DNA from: Paenibacillus_AM sp052180255
GTDB taxonomy: Bacteria; Bacillota; Bacilli; Paenibacillales; NBRC-103111
Direction of reading: 5' to 3'
Length of the DNA: 64,000 bases
NCBI RefSeq assembly: GCF_052180255.1
Contig: NZ_CP197466.1
Location: 868,001 to 932,000, forward strand
Position 1 is the first letter of the stretch, and each line of letters begins with the position of its first letter. This document shows, one piece after another, positions 51,161 to 63,383 of the stretch. A program made the translations under genes and the position numbers. The notes beneath the pieces are model-generated. The model did not search any database and was not told the origin of the DNA. It saw only the letters and a list, made by a program, of their open reading frames with translations.

Positions 51161-51210
51161 AGACGTGTCTTCTTTCCGTATGAAATCGGAAGCGTAGATA
51201 CGTCTTTTTT
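51161..51210 (+). terminator. Terminator after perR (overlapping the next promoter's start)
   Basis: AGACGTGTCTTCTTTCCG pairs with CGGAAGCGTAGATACGTCT with small bulges, followed by T6. It ends perR transcripts coming through. Confidence 0.7.
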
Positions 51211-51239
51211 AATGATCTATAGGATGTAAAGGGTGTGTG

Positions 51240-52955
51240 ATGATTATTAAGAAAAAAGGTTGTCTCTTTATACTGTTCCTCATTTTTTGTGTCATAGGCG
51301 CGATAGCGGCCGTATTCTTTTATTTCAACCGTGTTGTTCCAAATACGGAACATGTAGGGATTGAACATTATGGAAAAACGAAGCCCATCTTTTATAAAGG
51401 AGAGCTTTATGCAACGGATGCTACAGGCAACAAGGAAAGTTTGAAGCTCCCGCTTGATTTTATTCAAAAGCATATTGACCCATCGATCCTTTATGAAGAT
51501 TCGAGTCAATCTGTGATTGTAACGACACAAGATAAAGTTGTTCGTTTACGCTCCAAAGGCTTAACTTCCACAATCAATGAGAAGCCGTATACATTGAAAT
51601 TTCCAATTGATAAGCAAGGAAGTACAGTGAATGTACCAATTGATCCACTACAAGATTTGTATCATTTAGATATAAGAGAGAATGAAGAAACAGGAATTGT
51701 TGTTGTGAATCAAAGTGGGGATTCCCTTGCGTGGGGTTTAGTCATGTCGAAGGATAAAGAAATAACCACAGTACCTATGCGGACAGGCTCATCTGTCACT
51801 TATCCAATCATAGGCGATCTCGCGCTGCAAGAAGAAGTGATGATTTGGGGTGAAGAGAGCGGATGGTATAAGGTTCAACGTAAAAATGGGATGTTTGGAT
51901 ACATAGCGAAGGATTCGATTCAGTTTCAGCGGACTGAAGAAATCCCTAATAAAGTCCAGGTTAAACCATATATTCCCTGGAAACCGCTTGGCGGCAAAAT
52001 TAACATGACATGGGAACACGTCACATCTAAAAATCCAGACACATCTAAATTACCAGCTATGCCAGGTTTAAATGTGATTTCGCCAACATGGTTTCATTTA
52101 GCTGATGTAAAAGGAAACTTAACGAATACAGCAGACGCTTCTTATGTGAAGTGGGCACATAGTAAAGGTTTGCAAGTTTGGGCATTATTCGATAATGGAT
52201 TTGAACCGAAACAGACGACCCAGGCATTGTCGAGCTATGATACGCGTATGCACATGATTAAACAGCTGCTCTCCTTTGCACAGATGTATAAGCTGGAAGG
52301 AATTAATATTGATTTTGAGAATGTAGTTACAGCTGACAAGCAAAATCTTGTTCAATTTGTCCGCGAGTTTACACCTTTAGCCCATGAACAAGAACTCGTT
52401 GTATCGATTGATGTGACGCCAAAATCTCAATCTGAGATGTGGTCGCTTTTCTTAGATCGTAAAGCGTTAGCGCAAAGTGTGGATTATATGATGTTAATGG
52501 GATATGACGAGCATTGGGCGACAAGTCCTAAAGCGGGCTCTGTTGCTTCAATACCATGGGTGGAAAATGCAATAAAAAAACTCCTCGAAGAAGAGGAAGT
52601 TCCATCTGATAAACTTGTTCTTGGTGTACCTACCTACACTCGACTATGGACAGAAGAAACTGTGGATGGCAAGACAAAGGTATCTTCAAAAGCAATTTTT
52701 ATGGAAAAAGCGCAAACTATTATCAAAGATAATAAGCTTACCCCAGTGTTCCAACCTGAAGTAGGTCAAAATTACGTGGAATATAAGGAAGGCGACAAAC
52801 TGAATAAAATTTGGATCGAAGATGCGGAATCCATGAAACTGCGTACAGAGCTTGTGAAGAAATTCAATTTAGCAGGAATTGCTTCATGGAGACGCGGGTT
52901 TGAAACACAGGATATTTGGAAAGTTATTGAGGATAGTCTTACCAAGCGGCCTTAA
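51240..52955 (+). CDS. Membrane-anchored GH18 family glycosyl hydrolase with SH3 domain
   Basis: 571 residues. An N-terminal membrane anchor (CLFILFLIFCVIGAIAAVFFYF, residues about 8-30), a stalk domain (about 45-150), a bacterial SH3 domain (about 165-235) and a GH18 barrel (about 250-565). The catalytic motif is LEGINIDFENV, the DxxDxDxE-type region with Glu as proton donor. YMMLMGYDEHW and ASWRRGFE are typical of chitinase-like SleL/YdhD-related wall enzymes. ATG 51240 follows AAAGGG. It probably cleaves N-acetylglucosamine linkages in peptidoglycan or spore cortex outside the membrane. Confidence 0.88.
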   Translation: MIIKKKGCLFILFLIFCVIGAIAAVFFYFNRVVPNTEHVGIEHYGKTKPIFYKGELYATDATGNKESLKLPLDFIQKHIDPSILYEDSSQSVIVTTQDKVVRLRSKGLTSTINEKPYTLKFPIDKQGSTVNVPIDPLQDLYHLDIRENEETGIVVVNQSGDSLAWGLVMSKDKEITTVPMRTGSSVTYPIIGDLALQEEVMIWGEESGWYKVQRKNGMFGYIAKDSIQFQRTEEIPNKVQVKPYIPWKPLGGKINMTWEHVTSKNPDTSKLPAMPGLNVISPTWFHLADVKGNLTNTADASYVKWAHSKGLQVWALFDNGFEPKQTTQALSSYDTRMHMIKQLLSFAQMYKLEGINIDFENVVTADKQNLVQFVREFTPLAHEQELVVSIDVTPKSQSEMWSLFLDRKALAQSVDYMMLMGYDEHWATSPKAGSVASIPWVENAIKKLLEEEEVPSDKLVLGVPTYTRLWTEETVDGKTKVSSKAIFMEKAQTIIKDNKLTPVFQPEVGQNYVEYKEGDKLNKIWIEDAESMKLRTELVKKFNLAGIASWRRGFETQDIWKVIEDSLTKRP

Positions 52956-52991
52956 TTATTTCTTATTTGTTTATAAAATAGAACGAAGCAT

Positions 52992-53031
52992 AAAAAGAAG
53001 GACTTTCGCTTAGGCGAAAGTCCTTCTTTTT
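52992..53031. terminator. Bidirectional terminator between GH18 gene and ygzB
   Basis: AAAAAGAAGGACTTTCGC and GCGAAAGTCCTTCTTTTT are perfect 18-bp arms with a TTAG loop, usable from both directions. Confidence 0.95.
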
Positions 53032-53044
53032 AATACTACTAAAA

Positions 53045-53413
53045 TTAGTTACTAGATGGTGTAGAAGTACCTGGGTCCAGATTAGGATCGAGTGTGAGGA
53101 TCGTTTTACAAAACATACAACGATCTGTTTTACCTAGTAACTTGGTTTGCTTCCCGCATTCCGGACATTCAATGACCGTAGCTGATGTAGATAACATTCC
53201 TGCCCAGAAATAAACGCCCATACTGACCAACATACTGACCATACCGATAGCACCGAATATAATCGCAATGACTCGTCCAATTGTTCCCCAGTCAAATACA
53301 ATCCCTGCAAGACCTACGATCATCATCATCATTCCACCCATAGTGAGTAGTAGTCCCCACAAGCGAAACTCATTAACTTTACTTGATTTCATTACTTTAG
53401 AAGTCTTTGCCAT
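53045..53413 (-). CDS. ygzB: YgzB-like membrane protein with zinc ribbon (UPF0295)
   Basis: A 122-residue protein with two hydrophobic segments (LWGLLLTMGGMMMMIVGLAGIVF and VIAIIFGAIGMVSMLVSMGVYFW) and a four-Cys zinc ribbon (CPECGKQTKLLGKTDRCMFC, about 82-101). It matches the UPF0295 family, with ygzB beside perR in B. subtilis. Its function is unknown. The minus orientation relative to perR and ygxA is kept here. The start is at 53413, where no strong ribosome binding site is seen. Confidence 0.88.
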   Translation of the reverse strand: MAKTSKVMKSSKVNEFRLWGLLLTMGGMMMMIVGLAGIVFDWGTIGRVIAIIFGAIGMVSMLVSMGVYFWAGMLSTSATVIECPECGKQTKLLGKTDRCMFCKTILTLDPNLDPGTSTPSSN

Positions 53414-53535
53414 AACTCAAGATCACTACTTTCTCCACTTAATAATATTGTTAGCCGAATGAGCAGGAAACGAACACATGTATGTAGAATTACATCTTTT
53501 AAAAATGTGTTGCAACACTTATGGGGGCAATCATA

Positions 53536-54411
53536 ATGCCGAAAAATTTCAATAATTGTTACGAGAAGTTCATACAGGACCAAAGCGTTCTTGGAGTAAT
53601 TCGTGTTCCAGTAGAGGTGGAATATCCATCATCTACGAACAATATTGACCTGTTGTTGCTAATCTTAACATGCGATACTACGAAGCACAATTGTACTTTT
53701 TATTATATAAAAGGCAATATCCGTATACAAGAAAGATGGATTGAAACCGCATATATGAAGCAATGCACCATAGGTGGCAAGGATCCTAACCTTCTGCGGT
53801 GGGTACTAAGAGGAGAGATTGTGGTGGAACGAGATGCGCAGCTTGCAGGGCTACGTAACAATATTGTCAATTTTCCAGTGGAAATGAAGGATCGATTGTT
53901 ACTCATTGAATTTGCTCAATTTTTAAGAAAATACCAGGAGAGCAGAGAATATGTGCTAGATGAGCAGGTGCTGGATGCTTACGCTTGTATTTTACAAGCC
54001 TTACACCATTGGGCAAGGATCGCTATTATTGAAGCGGGCTTTTATCCAGACAATATGATATGGCAGCAAATTCGAACGATTAATCCCGGTATATATAAAC
54101 TTTTCGAAGAGCTGACAATGAGTAACGAGACATTAAAGCAGCGCGTTCAGCTCGTACTTCTTGCATGTGAATTTTCAGTTGTATCACGTATCTCTAACTG
54201 CTGTACATTGTTATTACGTATTTTAGATAGTCGCCCGGAACCATGGAGCTTAGAAGAATTGAAAATTTGCCTTGAGATTGAAGATATTCATTTGGAGCTT
54301 CCGATGTTATTGAACAAATTAATACGTAAATCATTAATTAAAGAAGTATTGGTTACGAACACGAGTGATATGAGTGAACTAACAATCATGTATACCATCG
54401 AATCAATGTGA
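53536..54411 (+). CDS. ygxA: YgxA-like nucleotidyltransferase-fold protein
   Basis: A 291-residue protein of the YgxA-type nucleotidyltransferase-like family (N-terminal alpha/beta section about 1-115; helical C-terminus with a winged-helix-like end YTIESM). The family's reaction is unknown and the usual catalytic GS...DxD is not evident. The gene lies between ygzB and the ribosomal operon, as in B. subtilis. ATG 53536 follows GGGGGC; an in-frame ATG at 53521 lacks a site. A hairpin terminator separates it from the rRNA promoters. Confidence 0.8.
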   Translation: MPKNFNNCYEKFIQDQSVLGVIRVPVEVEYPSSTNNIDLLLLILTCDTTKHNCTFYYIKGNIRIQERWIETAYMKQCTIGGKDPNLLRWVLRGEIVVERDAQLAGLRNNIVNFPVEMKDRLLLIEFAQFLRKYQESREYVLDEQVLDAYACILQALHHWARIAIIEAGFYPDNMIWQQIRTINPGIYKLFEELTMSNETLKQRVQLVLLACEFSVVSRISNCCTLLLRILDSRPEPWSLEELKICLEIEDIHLELPMLLNKLIRKSLIKEVLVTNTSDMSELTIMYTIESM

Positions 54412-54429
54412 TTAGTGGGAACGATCTAG

Positions 54430-54456
54430 GAGCAGTCAGTCGACTGCTCTTTTATT
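54430..54456 (+). terminator. Terminator after ygxA
   Basis: GAGCAGTC-AGTC-GACTGCTC, followed by TTTTATT. Confidence 0.85.
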
Positions 54457-54526
54457 ATGGATTAGCCTTTTTTAAACACATCAATTTTCTGAAAATTACA
54501 ATTCTAAAATAACTTTTGAATAGGTG

Positions 54527-54556
54527 TTGACTTACCAGCTTTGTCTATGTTAAATT
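54527..54556 (+). promoter_or_regulatory. rRNA operon promoter P1
   Basis: TTGACT (54527-54532), 18-bp spacer, TAAATT (54551-54556). Upstream is A/T rich (a possible UP element). Confidence 0.6.
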
Positions 54557-54561
54557 AGATC

Positions 54562-54577
54562 TCGCCGCTAAAACGGC
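54562..54577 (+). repeat. Hairpin repeat copy 1 after P1
   Basis: TCGCCGCTAAAACGGC, a small stem-loop (GCCG/CGGC) just downstream of P1; an identical copy follows P2. Confidence 0.7.
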
Positions 54578-54644
54578 AGCATTCAAAACCTTATAACAAG
54601 TGAGGCCGAAACAGCCGAGTAAGAAATTGGAAATAAATAAACAC

Positions 54645-54674
54645 TTGCAATAAACGGTGCGAATGTGGTATATT
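54645..54674 (+). promoter_or_regulatory. rRNA operon promoter P2
   Basis: TTGCAA (54645-54650), 18-bp spacer, TATATT (54669-54674). This tandem arrangement is usual for Bacillus-type rRNA operons. Confidence 0.65.
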
Positions 54675-54681
54675 AAAGAAG

Positions 54682-54697
54682 TCGCCGCTAAAACGGC
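54682..54697 (+). repeat. Hairpin repeat copy 2 after P2
   Basis: The same 16-base stem-loop as at 54562, again just after the -10 element of the promoter. Confidence 0.7.
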
Positions 54698-54717
54698 GCA
54701 AAGCTGAAAAGCGAGAT

Positions 54718-54732
54718 TGTCCTTTGAAAACT
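54718..54732 (+). promoter_or_regulatory. boxA antitermination element in the 16S leader
   Basis: TGTCCTTTGAAAACT closely matches the Bacillus rRNA boxA (TGTTCTTTGAAAACT), the Nus-factor site. A second copy is in the 16S-23S spacer. Confidence 0.75.
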
Positions 54733-54874
54733 GAACAACGAGTGAATGAATATAAAGAGATTGTAAAATCTCAAACAGTCGACGACAGTAGCGCTTTTAG
54801 CAAAGCGGTCGCGACAAAGCTAGTAAGTAAATTTTGAGCAATCAGCTCACCAGACATTTTCCTTTGGAAAAGTC

Positions 54875-59604
<4,730 letters not shown>

Positions 59605-59673
59605 AAATACCATGATTTACCTTCGTTTTGCTACTAGTTTTCAGGGAATAAACCCTGTATAATAGTTAAGTAT
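59605..59673 (+). other. Short 23S-tRNA gap where 5S rRNA is expected but absent
   Basis: Only about 69 bases. No 5S sequence is visible. The gap holds a TATAAT (59658-59663) without a good -35, and CAGGGAATA (59642-59650), which is the exact complement of bases 59671-59679 at the tRNA-Asn 5' end. Confidence 0.75.
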
Positions 59674-59749
59674 TCCCTGATAGCTCAGTTGGTAGAGCAC
59701 ACGACTGTTAATCGTGTTGTCACAGGTTCGAGCCCTGTTCGGGGAGCCA
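59674..59749 (+). tRNA. tRNA-Asn (GTT)
   Basis: Cloverleaf with acceptor TCCCTGA/TCGGGGA, anticodon GTT, T-loop TTCGAGC, and CCA encoded. First gene of the array. Confidence 0.96.
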
Positions 59750-59752
59750 TAT

Positions 59753-59844
59753 GGAGAGGTGTCCGAGCTGGCCGAAGGAGCACGATTGGAAATCGTGTAG
59801 GCGTCACAAGCGTCTCGAGGGTTCGAATCCCTCTCTCTCCGCCA
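59753..59844 (+). tRNA. tRNA-Ser (GGA)
   Basis: Anticodon GGA, long variable arm (GGCGTCACAAGCGTC), T-loop TTCGAAT, CCA encoded. Confidence 0.96.
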
Positions 59845-59868
59845 GATTATTTTCAATCAAGTTAGCAA

Positions 59869-59943
59869 GGCCCGTTGGTCAAGGGGTTAAGACACCTCCC
59901 TTTCACGGAGGTAACAGGGGTTCGAATCCCCTACGGGTCACCA
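59869..59943 (+). tRNA. tRNA-Glu (TTC)
   Basis: Acceptor GGCCCGT/ACGGGTC, anticodon TTC in CCTTTCACGG, T-loop TTCGAAT, CCA encoded. Confidence 0.96.
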
Positions 59944-59950
59944 ACATTAC

Positions 59951-60026
59951 GGAGGCTTAGCTCAGCTGGGAGAGCATCTGCCTTACAAGCAGAGGGTCAG
60001 CGGTTCGATCCCGTTAGCCTCCACCA
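59951..60026 (+). tRNA. tRNA-Val (TAC)
   Basis: Acceptor GGAGGCT/AGCCTCC, anticodon TAC, T-loop TTCGATC, CCA encoded. Confidence 0.96.
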
Positions 60027-60044
60027 TTTATATTTCAATAATAA

Positions 60045-60121
60045 CGCGGGGTGGAGCAGCTCGGTAGCTCGTCGGGCTCATAACCCGAAGGCCGCAGGTT
60101 CAAATCCTGCCCCCGCAACCA
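60045..60121 (+). tRNA. Initiator tRNA-Met (CAT)
   Basis: Anticodon CAT; the first base C does not pair with A72 and the anticodon stem has three G-C pairs (CGGG/CCCG), both marks of the initiator. CCA encoded. Confidence 0.95.
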
Positions 60122-60147
60122 AATTCTCTTCATGAGAAACCTAATGT

Positions 60148-60224
60148 GGAGCTGTGGTGTAGAGGCCTAACATGCCTGCCTGTCACGCAGGAGACCGCGA
60201 GTTCGAATCTCGTCAGCTCCGCCA
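60148..60224 (+). tRNA. tRNA-Asp (GTC)
   Basis: Acceptor GGAGCTG/CAGCTCC, anticodon GTC, T-loop TTCGAAT, CCA encoded. Confidence 0.96.
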
Positions 60225-60273
60225 TTTATCTTTCAAAATATGCATTAATTATGCATAATGGGCCTAAATGTGA

Positions 60274-60349
<76 letters not shown>

Positions 60350-60362
60350 TTCTTAATAATAT

Positions 60363-60438
<76 letters not shown>

Positions 60439-60453
60439 TAGGTATTTTCTTCC

Positions 60454-60538
60454 GGAGGCTTAGTGAAGTGGCTAAACACGGCAGACTGTAAATCTGCTCT
60501 CTTCGAGTTCGGTGGTTCGAATCCATCAGCCTCCACCA
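60454..60538 (+). tRNA. tRNA-Tyr (GTA)
   Basis: Anticodon GTA, long variable arm (CTCTTCGAGTTCGG), T-loop TTCGAAT, CCA encoded. Confidence 0.96.
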
Positions 60539-60543
60539 TTTAT

Positions 60544-60617
60544 AGGGGCATAGTTTAAAGGTAGAACAAAGGTCTCCAAAACCTTTGGTGTGGGTTCAAT
60601 TCCTGCTGCCCCTGCCA
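60544..60617 (+). tRNA. tRNA-Trp (CCA)
   Basis: Acceptor AGGGGCA/TGCCCCT, anticodon CCA in GGTCTCCAAAACC, T-loop TTCAATT, CCA encoded. Confidence 0.95.
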
Positions 60618-60639
60618 ATTATTTTTCCTGAAATTTCGT

Positions 60640-60716
60640 GGCGGTCGTGGCGAAGTGGTTAACGCATCGGTTTGTGGATCCGACATTCGGGGGTTCAATT
60701 CCCCTCGTCCGCCCCA
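60640..60716 (+). tRNA. tRNA-His (GTG)
   Basis: Anticodon GTG, extra G-1 at 60640 opposite C73, CCA encoded. Acceptor GCGGTCG/CGTCCGC leaves a T-T mismatch at pair 5-68. Confidence 0.94.
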
Positions 60717-60733
60717 TTTTTTCAAGACAATAG

Positions 60734-60805
60734 TGGGGATTAGCCAAGCGGTAAGGCAACGGACTTTGACTCCGTCATGCATAGGTTCAAATCCTATATC
60801 CCCAG
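60734..60805 (+). tRNA. tRNA-Gln (TTG)
   Basis: Acceptor TGGGGAT/ATCCCCA, anticodon TTG, T-loop TTCAAAT. The 3' CCA is not encoded (the gene is followed by TATAT). Confidence 0.94.
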
Positions 60806-60814
60806 TATATATAT

Positions 60815-60889
60815 GCGGAAGTGGCTCAGGGGTAGAGCATCGCCTTGCCAAGGCGAGGGTCGCGGGTTCGAATCCCGTCTTCCGCTCCA
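60815..60889 (+). tRNA. tRNA-Gly (GCC)
   Basis: Acceptor GCGGAAG/CTTCCGC, anticodon GCC, T-loop TTCGAAT, CCA encoded. Confidence 0.96.
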
Positions 60890-60903
60890 TTTCCAAAGAT
60901 AGT

Positions 60904-60977
60904 GGCGCCATAGCCAAGTGGTAAGGCAGAGCTCTGCAAAAGCTTTACCCCCAGTTCGAGTCTGGGTGGCGCCTCCA
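60904..60977 (+). tRNA. tRNA-Cys (GCA)
   Basis: Acceptor GGCGCCA/TGGCGCC, anticodon GCA, T-loop TTCGAGT, CCA encoded. Confidence 0.95.
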
Positions 60978-60993
60978 TAATCTTTATTAACTC

Positions 60994-61082
60994 GCCGGAG
61001 TGGCGGAATCGGCAGACGCACAGGACTTAAAATCCTGCGGTAGGTGACTACCGTACCAGTTCAAGTCTGGTCTTCGGCACCA
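60994..61082 (+). tRNA. tRNA-Leu (TAA)
   Basis: Anticodon TAA, long variable arm (CGGTAGGTGACTACCG), T-loop TTCAAGT, CCA encoded. Confidence 0.95.
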
Positions 61083-61103
61083 TTTATTAACAACACAGAT
61101 TTT

Positions 61104-61180
61104 GCGCCCTTAGCTCAGCTGGATAGAGCGTTTGACTACGAATCAAAAGGCCGGGAGTTCGAATCTCTCAGGGCGCGCCA
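61104..61180 (+). tRNA. tRNA-Arg (ACG)
   Basis: Acceptor GCGCCCT/AGGGCGC, anticodon ACG, T-loop TTCGAAT, CCA encoded. This gene lies between the two tRNA-Leu genes. Confidence 0.95.
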
Positions 61181-61194
61181 TTATTTTTTGGCAA

Positions 61195-61274
61195 GCCGGT
61201 GTGGCGGAATTGGCAGACGCGCGCGACTCAAAATCGTGAGGGAAACCGTGGGGGTTCGAGTCCCTTCACCGGCA
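61195..61274 (+). tRNA. tRNA-Leu (CAA)
   Basis: Acceptor GCCGGTG/CACCGGC, anticodon CAA, variable arm AGGGAAACCGT, T-loop TTCGAGT. CCA is not encoded. Bases 61221-61242 (anticodon arm) recur exactly at 63515-63536. Confidence 0.94.
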
Positions 61275-61281
61275 TTACAGC

Positions 61282-61331
61282 AATAAGCCTTGATGATCAT
61301 TTAATTCATGATCATCAAGGCTTATTTTTTT
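61282..61331 (+). terminator. Terminator of the rRNA-tRNA operon
   Basis: Perfect 19-bp arms (61282-61300 and 61308-61326, beginning AATAAGCCTTGATGATCAT) with a 7-nt loop, followed by a T run. Confidence 0.95.
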
Positions 61332-61351
61332 GTGTTAGATGGTAAGCTAGA

Positions 61352-61585
61352 TGACCTATCCAATTGACTCAATTGAATGTAGAAGTTAATGAATGAGGTC
61401 GCTGCTTTTAAGCTTTTTTTAAACTTCGCTGTGAACTTATTAATACTTTTTTGAGTGCAACACCAAACAAAGTGCTTTACCAACATCATCGAAAATTGAA
61501 ACCATCGTATACATAATAAGAGTGAATACCGTACTGTTAAATAATCCTTTATGGACGACATACGTGCCTAGAATGTAAATGTCAC
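61352..61585 (-). pseudogene. Internally deleted remnant of a yhgE/pip 3' end
   Basis: This stretch is a second copy of 63546-64000. Both share ACTCAATTGAATGTAGAAG, GAGGTCGCTGCTTTTAAG, CAAAGTGCTTTACC, GAAAATTGAAACCATCGTAT and TTTATGGACGACATACGT in the same order. Relative to that copy it lacks about 210 bases between GAGTGCAACACCAA and CAAAGTGC, plus a 19-base segment, and its frame is broken. The deletion joins KALC directly to the tail encoding KKSINKFTAKFKK. It cannot make a useful protein. Confidence 0.8.
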
Positions 61586-61633
61586 CTAAACATTTATTCC
61601 AACCTCCTGAGATAAAATAAGCATAAAATTACA

Positions 61634-63112
61634 TTACAGATTCACAATTTTAGTGGCGATATTTTTACAAAATTCGCTGTCATGCTCAACAAAAATTATT
61701 GTCGGGGAATGTTCCAGCAATAATTCTTCGAGTTGGATACGGGAAATGACATCAATAAAGTTTAACGGTTCGTCCCATACATGGAGATGTGCTTTCTCGC
61801 ATAAGCTCTTTGCGATTAATACCTTTTTCTTCTGTCCGCCGCTGAATGAAGACATATCTTTTTCAAATTGTATGCGCGAAATATCGAGTTTTCTTAAAAT
61901 CGCTTTGAACAAACTCTCATCAATCTCGTTCTTGCTTGCAAAATCTGTTAAGTTACCTTGCAAATGAGAGGTGTCTTGTGAGACATATGAAATTTTTAGT
62001 TGACTACCTTTGCGAAACGTTCCTGTAAAAGGAATCTCCTCGCCAAGAATCAGCTTGAGAATACTTGATTTCCCTGAACCGTTTGGACCTGCAAGTATAA
62101 TACGTTCTCCTTGTTCAATGGTAAAGGTTACGTCGTTGCATACTGTGTGTTCTACGTAATGAATTGAAACATTCTCTAATTCGACCATCAACTTTTTATT
62201 ATAGGTAAGTTGAGTAATTTTCAAACTCTCCGCGCTTTCGATATTTTTCAAAAGTTTGGAACTTTCCTCAATTGAGGATTGCTGTCTCTGTTCAATCGAT
62301 TTCGAGCGTTTCATCATTTTGGCGGCCTTGTGTCCGATATATCCTTTATCGACTTTTGAACCGGAGTTTCGAGTGCCGTTTTTTGTTTTTTCTACTTCGT
62401 GAGACCAGTTACTCGTTCTCTTTGAAGCTTCAGACAGCCGTTTAATATCTTTCCGTAGTTTGTCGTTTTCAGCTAACTCATAATTATCCTGTCTTTGTTT
62501 ATTCTCCCACCAATCCGAGAAATTACCGTTTTGAACCTCAATATGAGTTTTGTTTATAGAAAGAATGTGATCTACACAGTTATCTAGAAATGCTCGATCG
62601 TGTGAAACCAAAATAAATCCTTTCTTTTTTTTGAGATAATCGCTAACCAGTTTCCGTGCGTGAATGTCCAAATGGTTAGTTGGCTCGTCGATAAGCAGAA
62701 AACTGTTTTCCTTCAAAAACAAGGTTGCTAATAATACTTTTGTTTGCTCCCCGTTTGACATGGTTTCAAACGGCCGATATAACACATCCTCTGACACCTT
62801 CAGCAAAGACAGTTCGCGTACGATCTGCCAATACTCGTAGTCAGGATAAATTTCGTCGATAACATCCAGGGTATTAAGTTCCTTGTGTTTAACTTGAAAA
62901 GGAAAGTATTCAAAACTGACATTTGCTGAGATGGTTCCACTGTAATCATATTTACCAAGTAGCAGATTCAGAAAGGTTGTTTTTCCTCGACCGTTTCTTC
63001 CAGTAAAACCTAATTTCCAATCTGTATCAATTTGAAAGCTAACGTTTTCGAAGATGTTGTCGTAACTACCCTCATAAGCAAAGGTTAGGTCAGACACATT
63101 GATTAAAGACAT
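61634..63112 (-). CDS. Lsa-like ABC-F ribosomal protection protein
   Basis: A 492-residue soluble protein with two ABC domains and no membrane part. Domain 1: Walker A TGRNGRGKTTFL, signature MSNGEQTK, Walker B LLIDEPTNHLD. The interdomain linker (about 185-290) contains the antibiotic-resistance loop region. Domain 2: Walker A AGPNGSGKSS, signature FSGGQKKK, Walker B VWDEPLNFIDV. These and the overall length match Lsa-type ABC-F proteins, which displace lincosamides, streptogramin A and pleuromutilins from the ribosome. ATG 63112 lies eight bases after GGAGG. An attenuator leader precedes it. It is flanked by two yhgE copies and tRNA-Leu fragments, so acquisition by transfer is likely. Confidence 0.9.
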   Translation of the reverse strand: MSLINVSDLTFAYEGSYDNIFENVSFQIDTDWKLGFTGRNGRGKTTFLNLLLGKYDYSGTISANVSFEYFPFQVKHKELNTLDVIDEIYPDYEYWQIVRELSLLKVSEDVLYRPFETMSNGEQTKVLLATLFLKENSFLLIDEPTNHLDIHARKLVSDYLKKKKGFILVSHDRAFLDNCVDHILSINKTHIEVQNGNFSDWWENKQRQDNYELAENDKLRKDIKRLSEASKRTSNWSHEVEKTKNGTRNSGSKVDKGYIGHKAAKMMKRSKSIEQRQQSSIEESSKLLKNIESAESLKITQLTYNKKLMVELENVSIHYVEHTVCNDVTFTIEQGERIILAGPNGSGKSSILKLILGEEIPFTGTFRKGSQLKISYVSQDTSHLQGNLTDFASKNEIDESLFKAILRKLDISRIQFEKDMSSFSGGQKKKVLIAKSLCEKAHLHVWDEPLNFIDVISRIQLEELLLEHSPTIIFVEHDSEFCKNIATKIVNL

Positions 63113-63140
63113 GGCAATTTCCTCCATCCAAAAAATAAAA

Positions 63141-63170
63141 AGCTACAAGAAAGTTACCTTTCTTGTAGCT
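63141..63170 (-). terminator. Attenuator terminator in the ABC-F leader
   Basis: On the minus strand, AGCTACAAGAAAG and CTTTCTTGTAGCT are perfect 13-bp arms with a GTAA loop, followed by TTTTTATTTTTT and then, directly, the GGAGG of the ABC-F gene. Transcripts must read through it for expression. Confidence 0.88.
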
Positions 63171-63314
63171 CAAATAAACAATGTTAAAAGCTAACCCAAA
63201 TAATGGGGTAGATAAAATGTTATTTTATTTGAGTGAAAAGAATAAGTAACTTTCTTGCTCTACAAAGAATAAAACAATTTTTTGTTTTACCTTTCGTAAT
63301 TTAAGCAAGAAATT
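63171..63314 (-). promoter_or_regulatory. Structured leader RNA of the ABC-F gene
   Basis: Several alternative stems are possible on the minus strand. TTTCTTGCT (near 63310) can pair with AGCAAGAAA (near 63256). CTCAAATAAA (near 63233) pairs with TTTATTTGAG (near 63176). AGCAAGAAAG can also pair with the right arm of the terminator (CTTTCTTG). Mutually exclusive pairing of this kind is expected of ribosome-mediated attenuation. Details are not tested. Confidence 0.6.
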
Positions 63315-63320
63315 TTACAT
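63315..63320 (-). CDS. Start-stop leader ORF (ATG TAA)
   Basis: On the minus strand, GAGGAG (63330-63325) is followed by AATA and then ATG immediately followed by TAA. A ribosome stalled on a start codon next to a stop would cover the first stem of the leader. This is a predicted regulatory ORF, not a protein gene. The spacing of four bases is a little short. Confidence 0.45.
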   Translation of the reverse strand: M

Positions 63321-63354
63321 TATTCTCCTCAACTCCCGTTTCATATTTGACAGT

Positions 63355-63383
63355 ATTCTAGCATATTTAATTTAACATTTCAA
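63355..63383 (-). promoter_or_regulatory. Promoter of the ABC-F gene
   Basis: On the minus strand, TTGAAA (63383-63378), a 17-bp spacer and TAGAAT (63360-63355). The predicted start is near 63348, giving a leader of about 235 bases before the ABC-F start codon. Confidence 0.65.
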
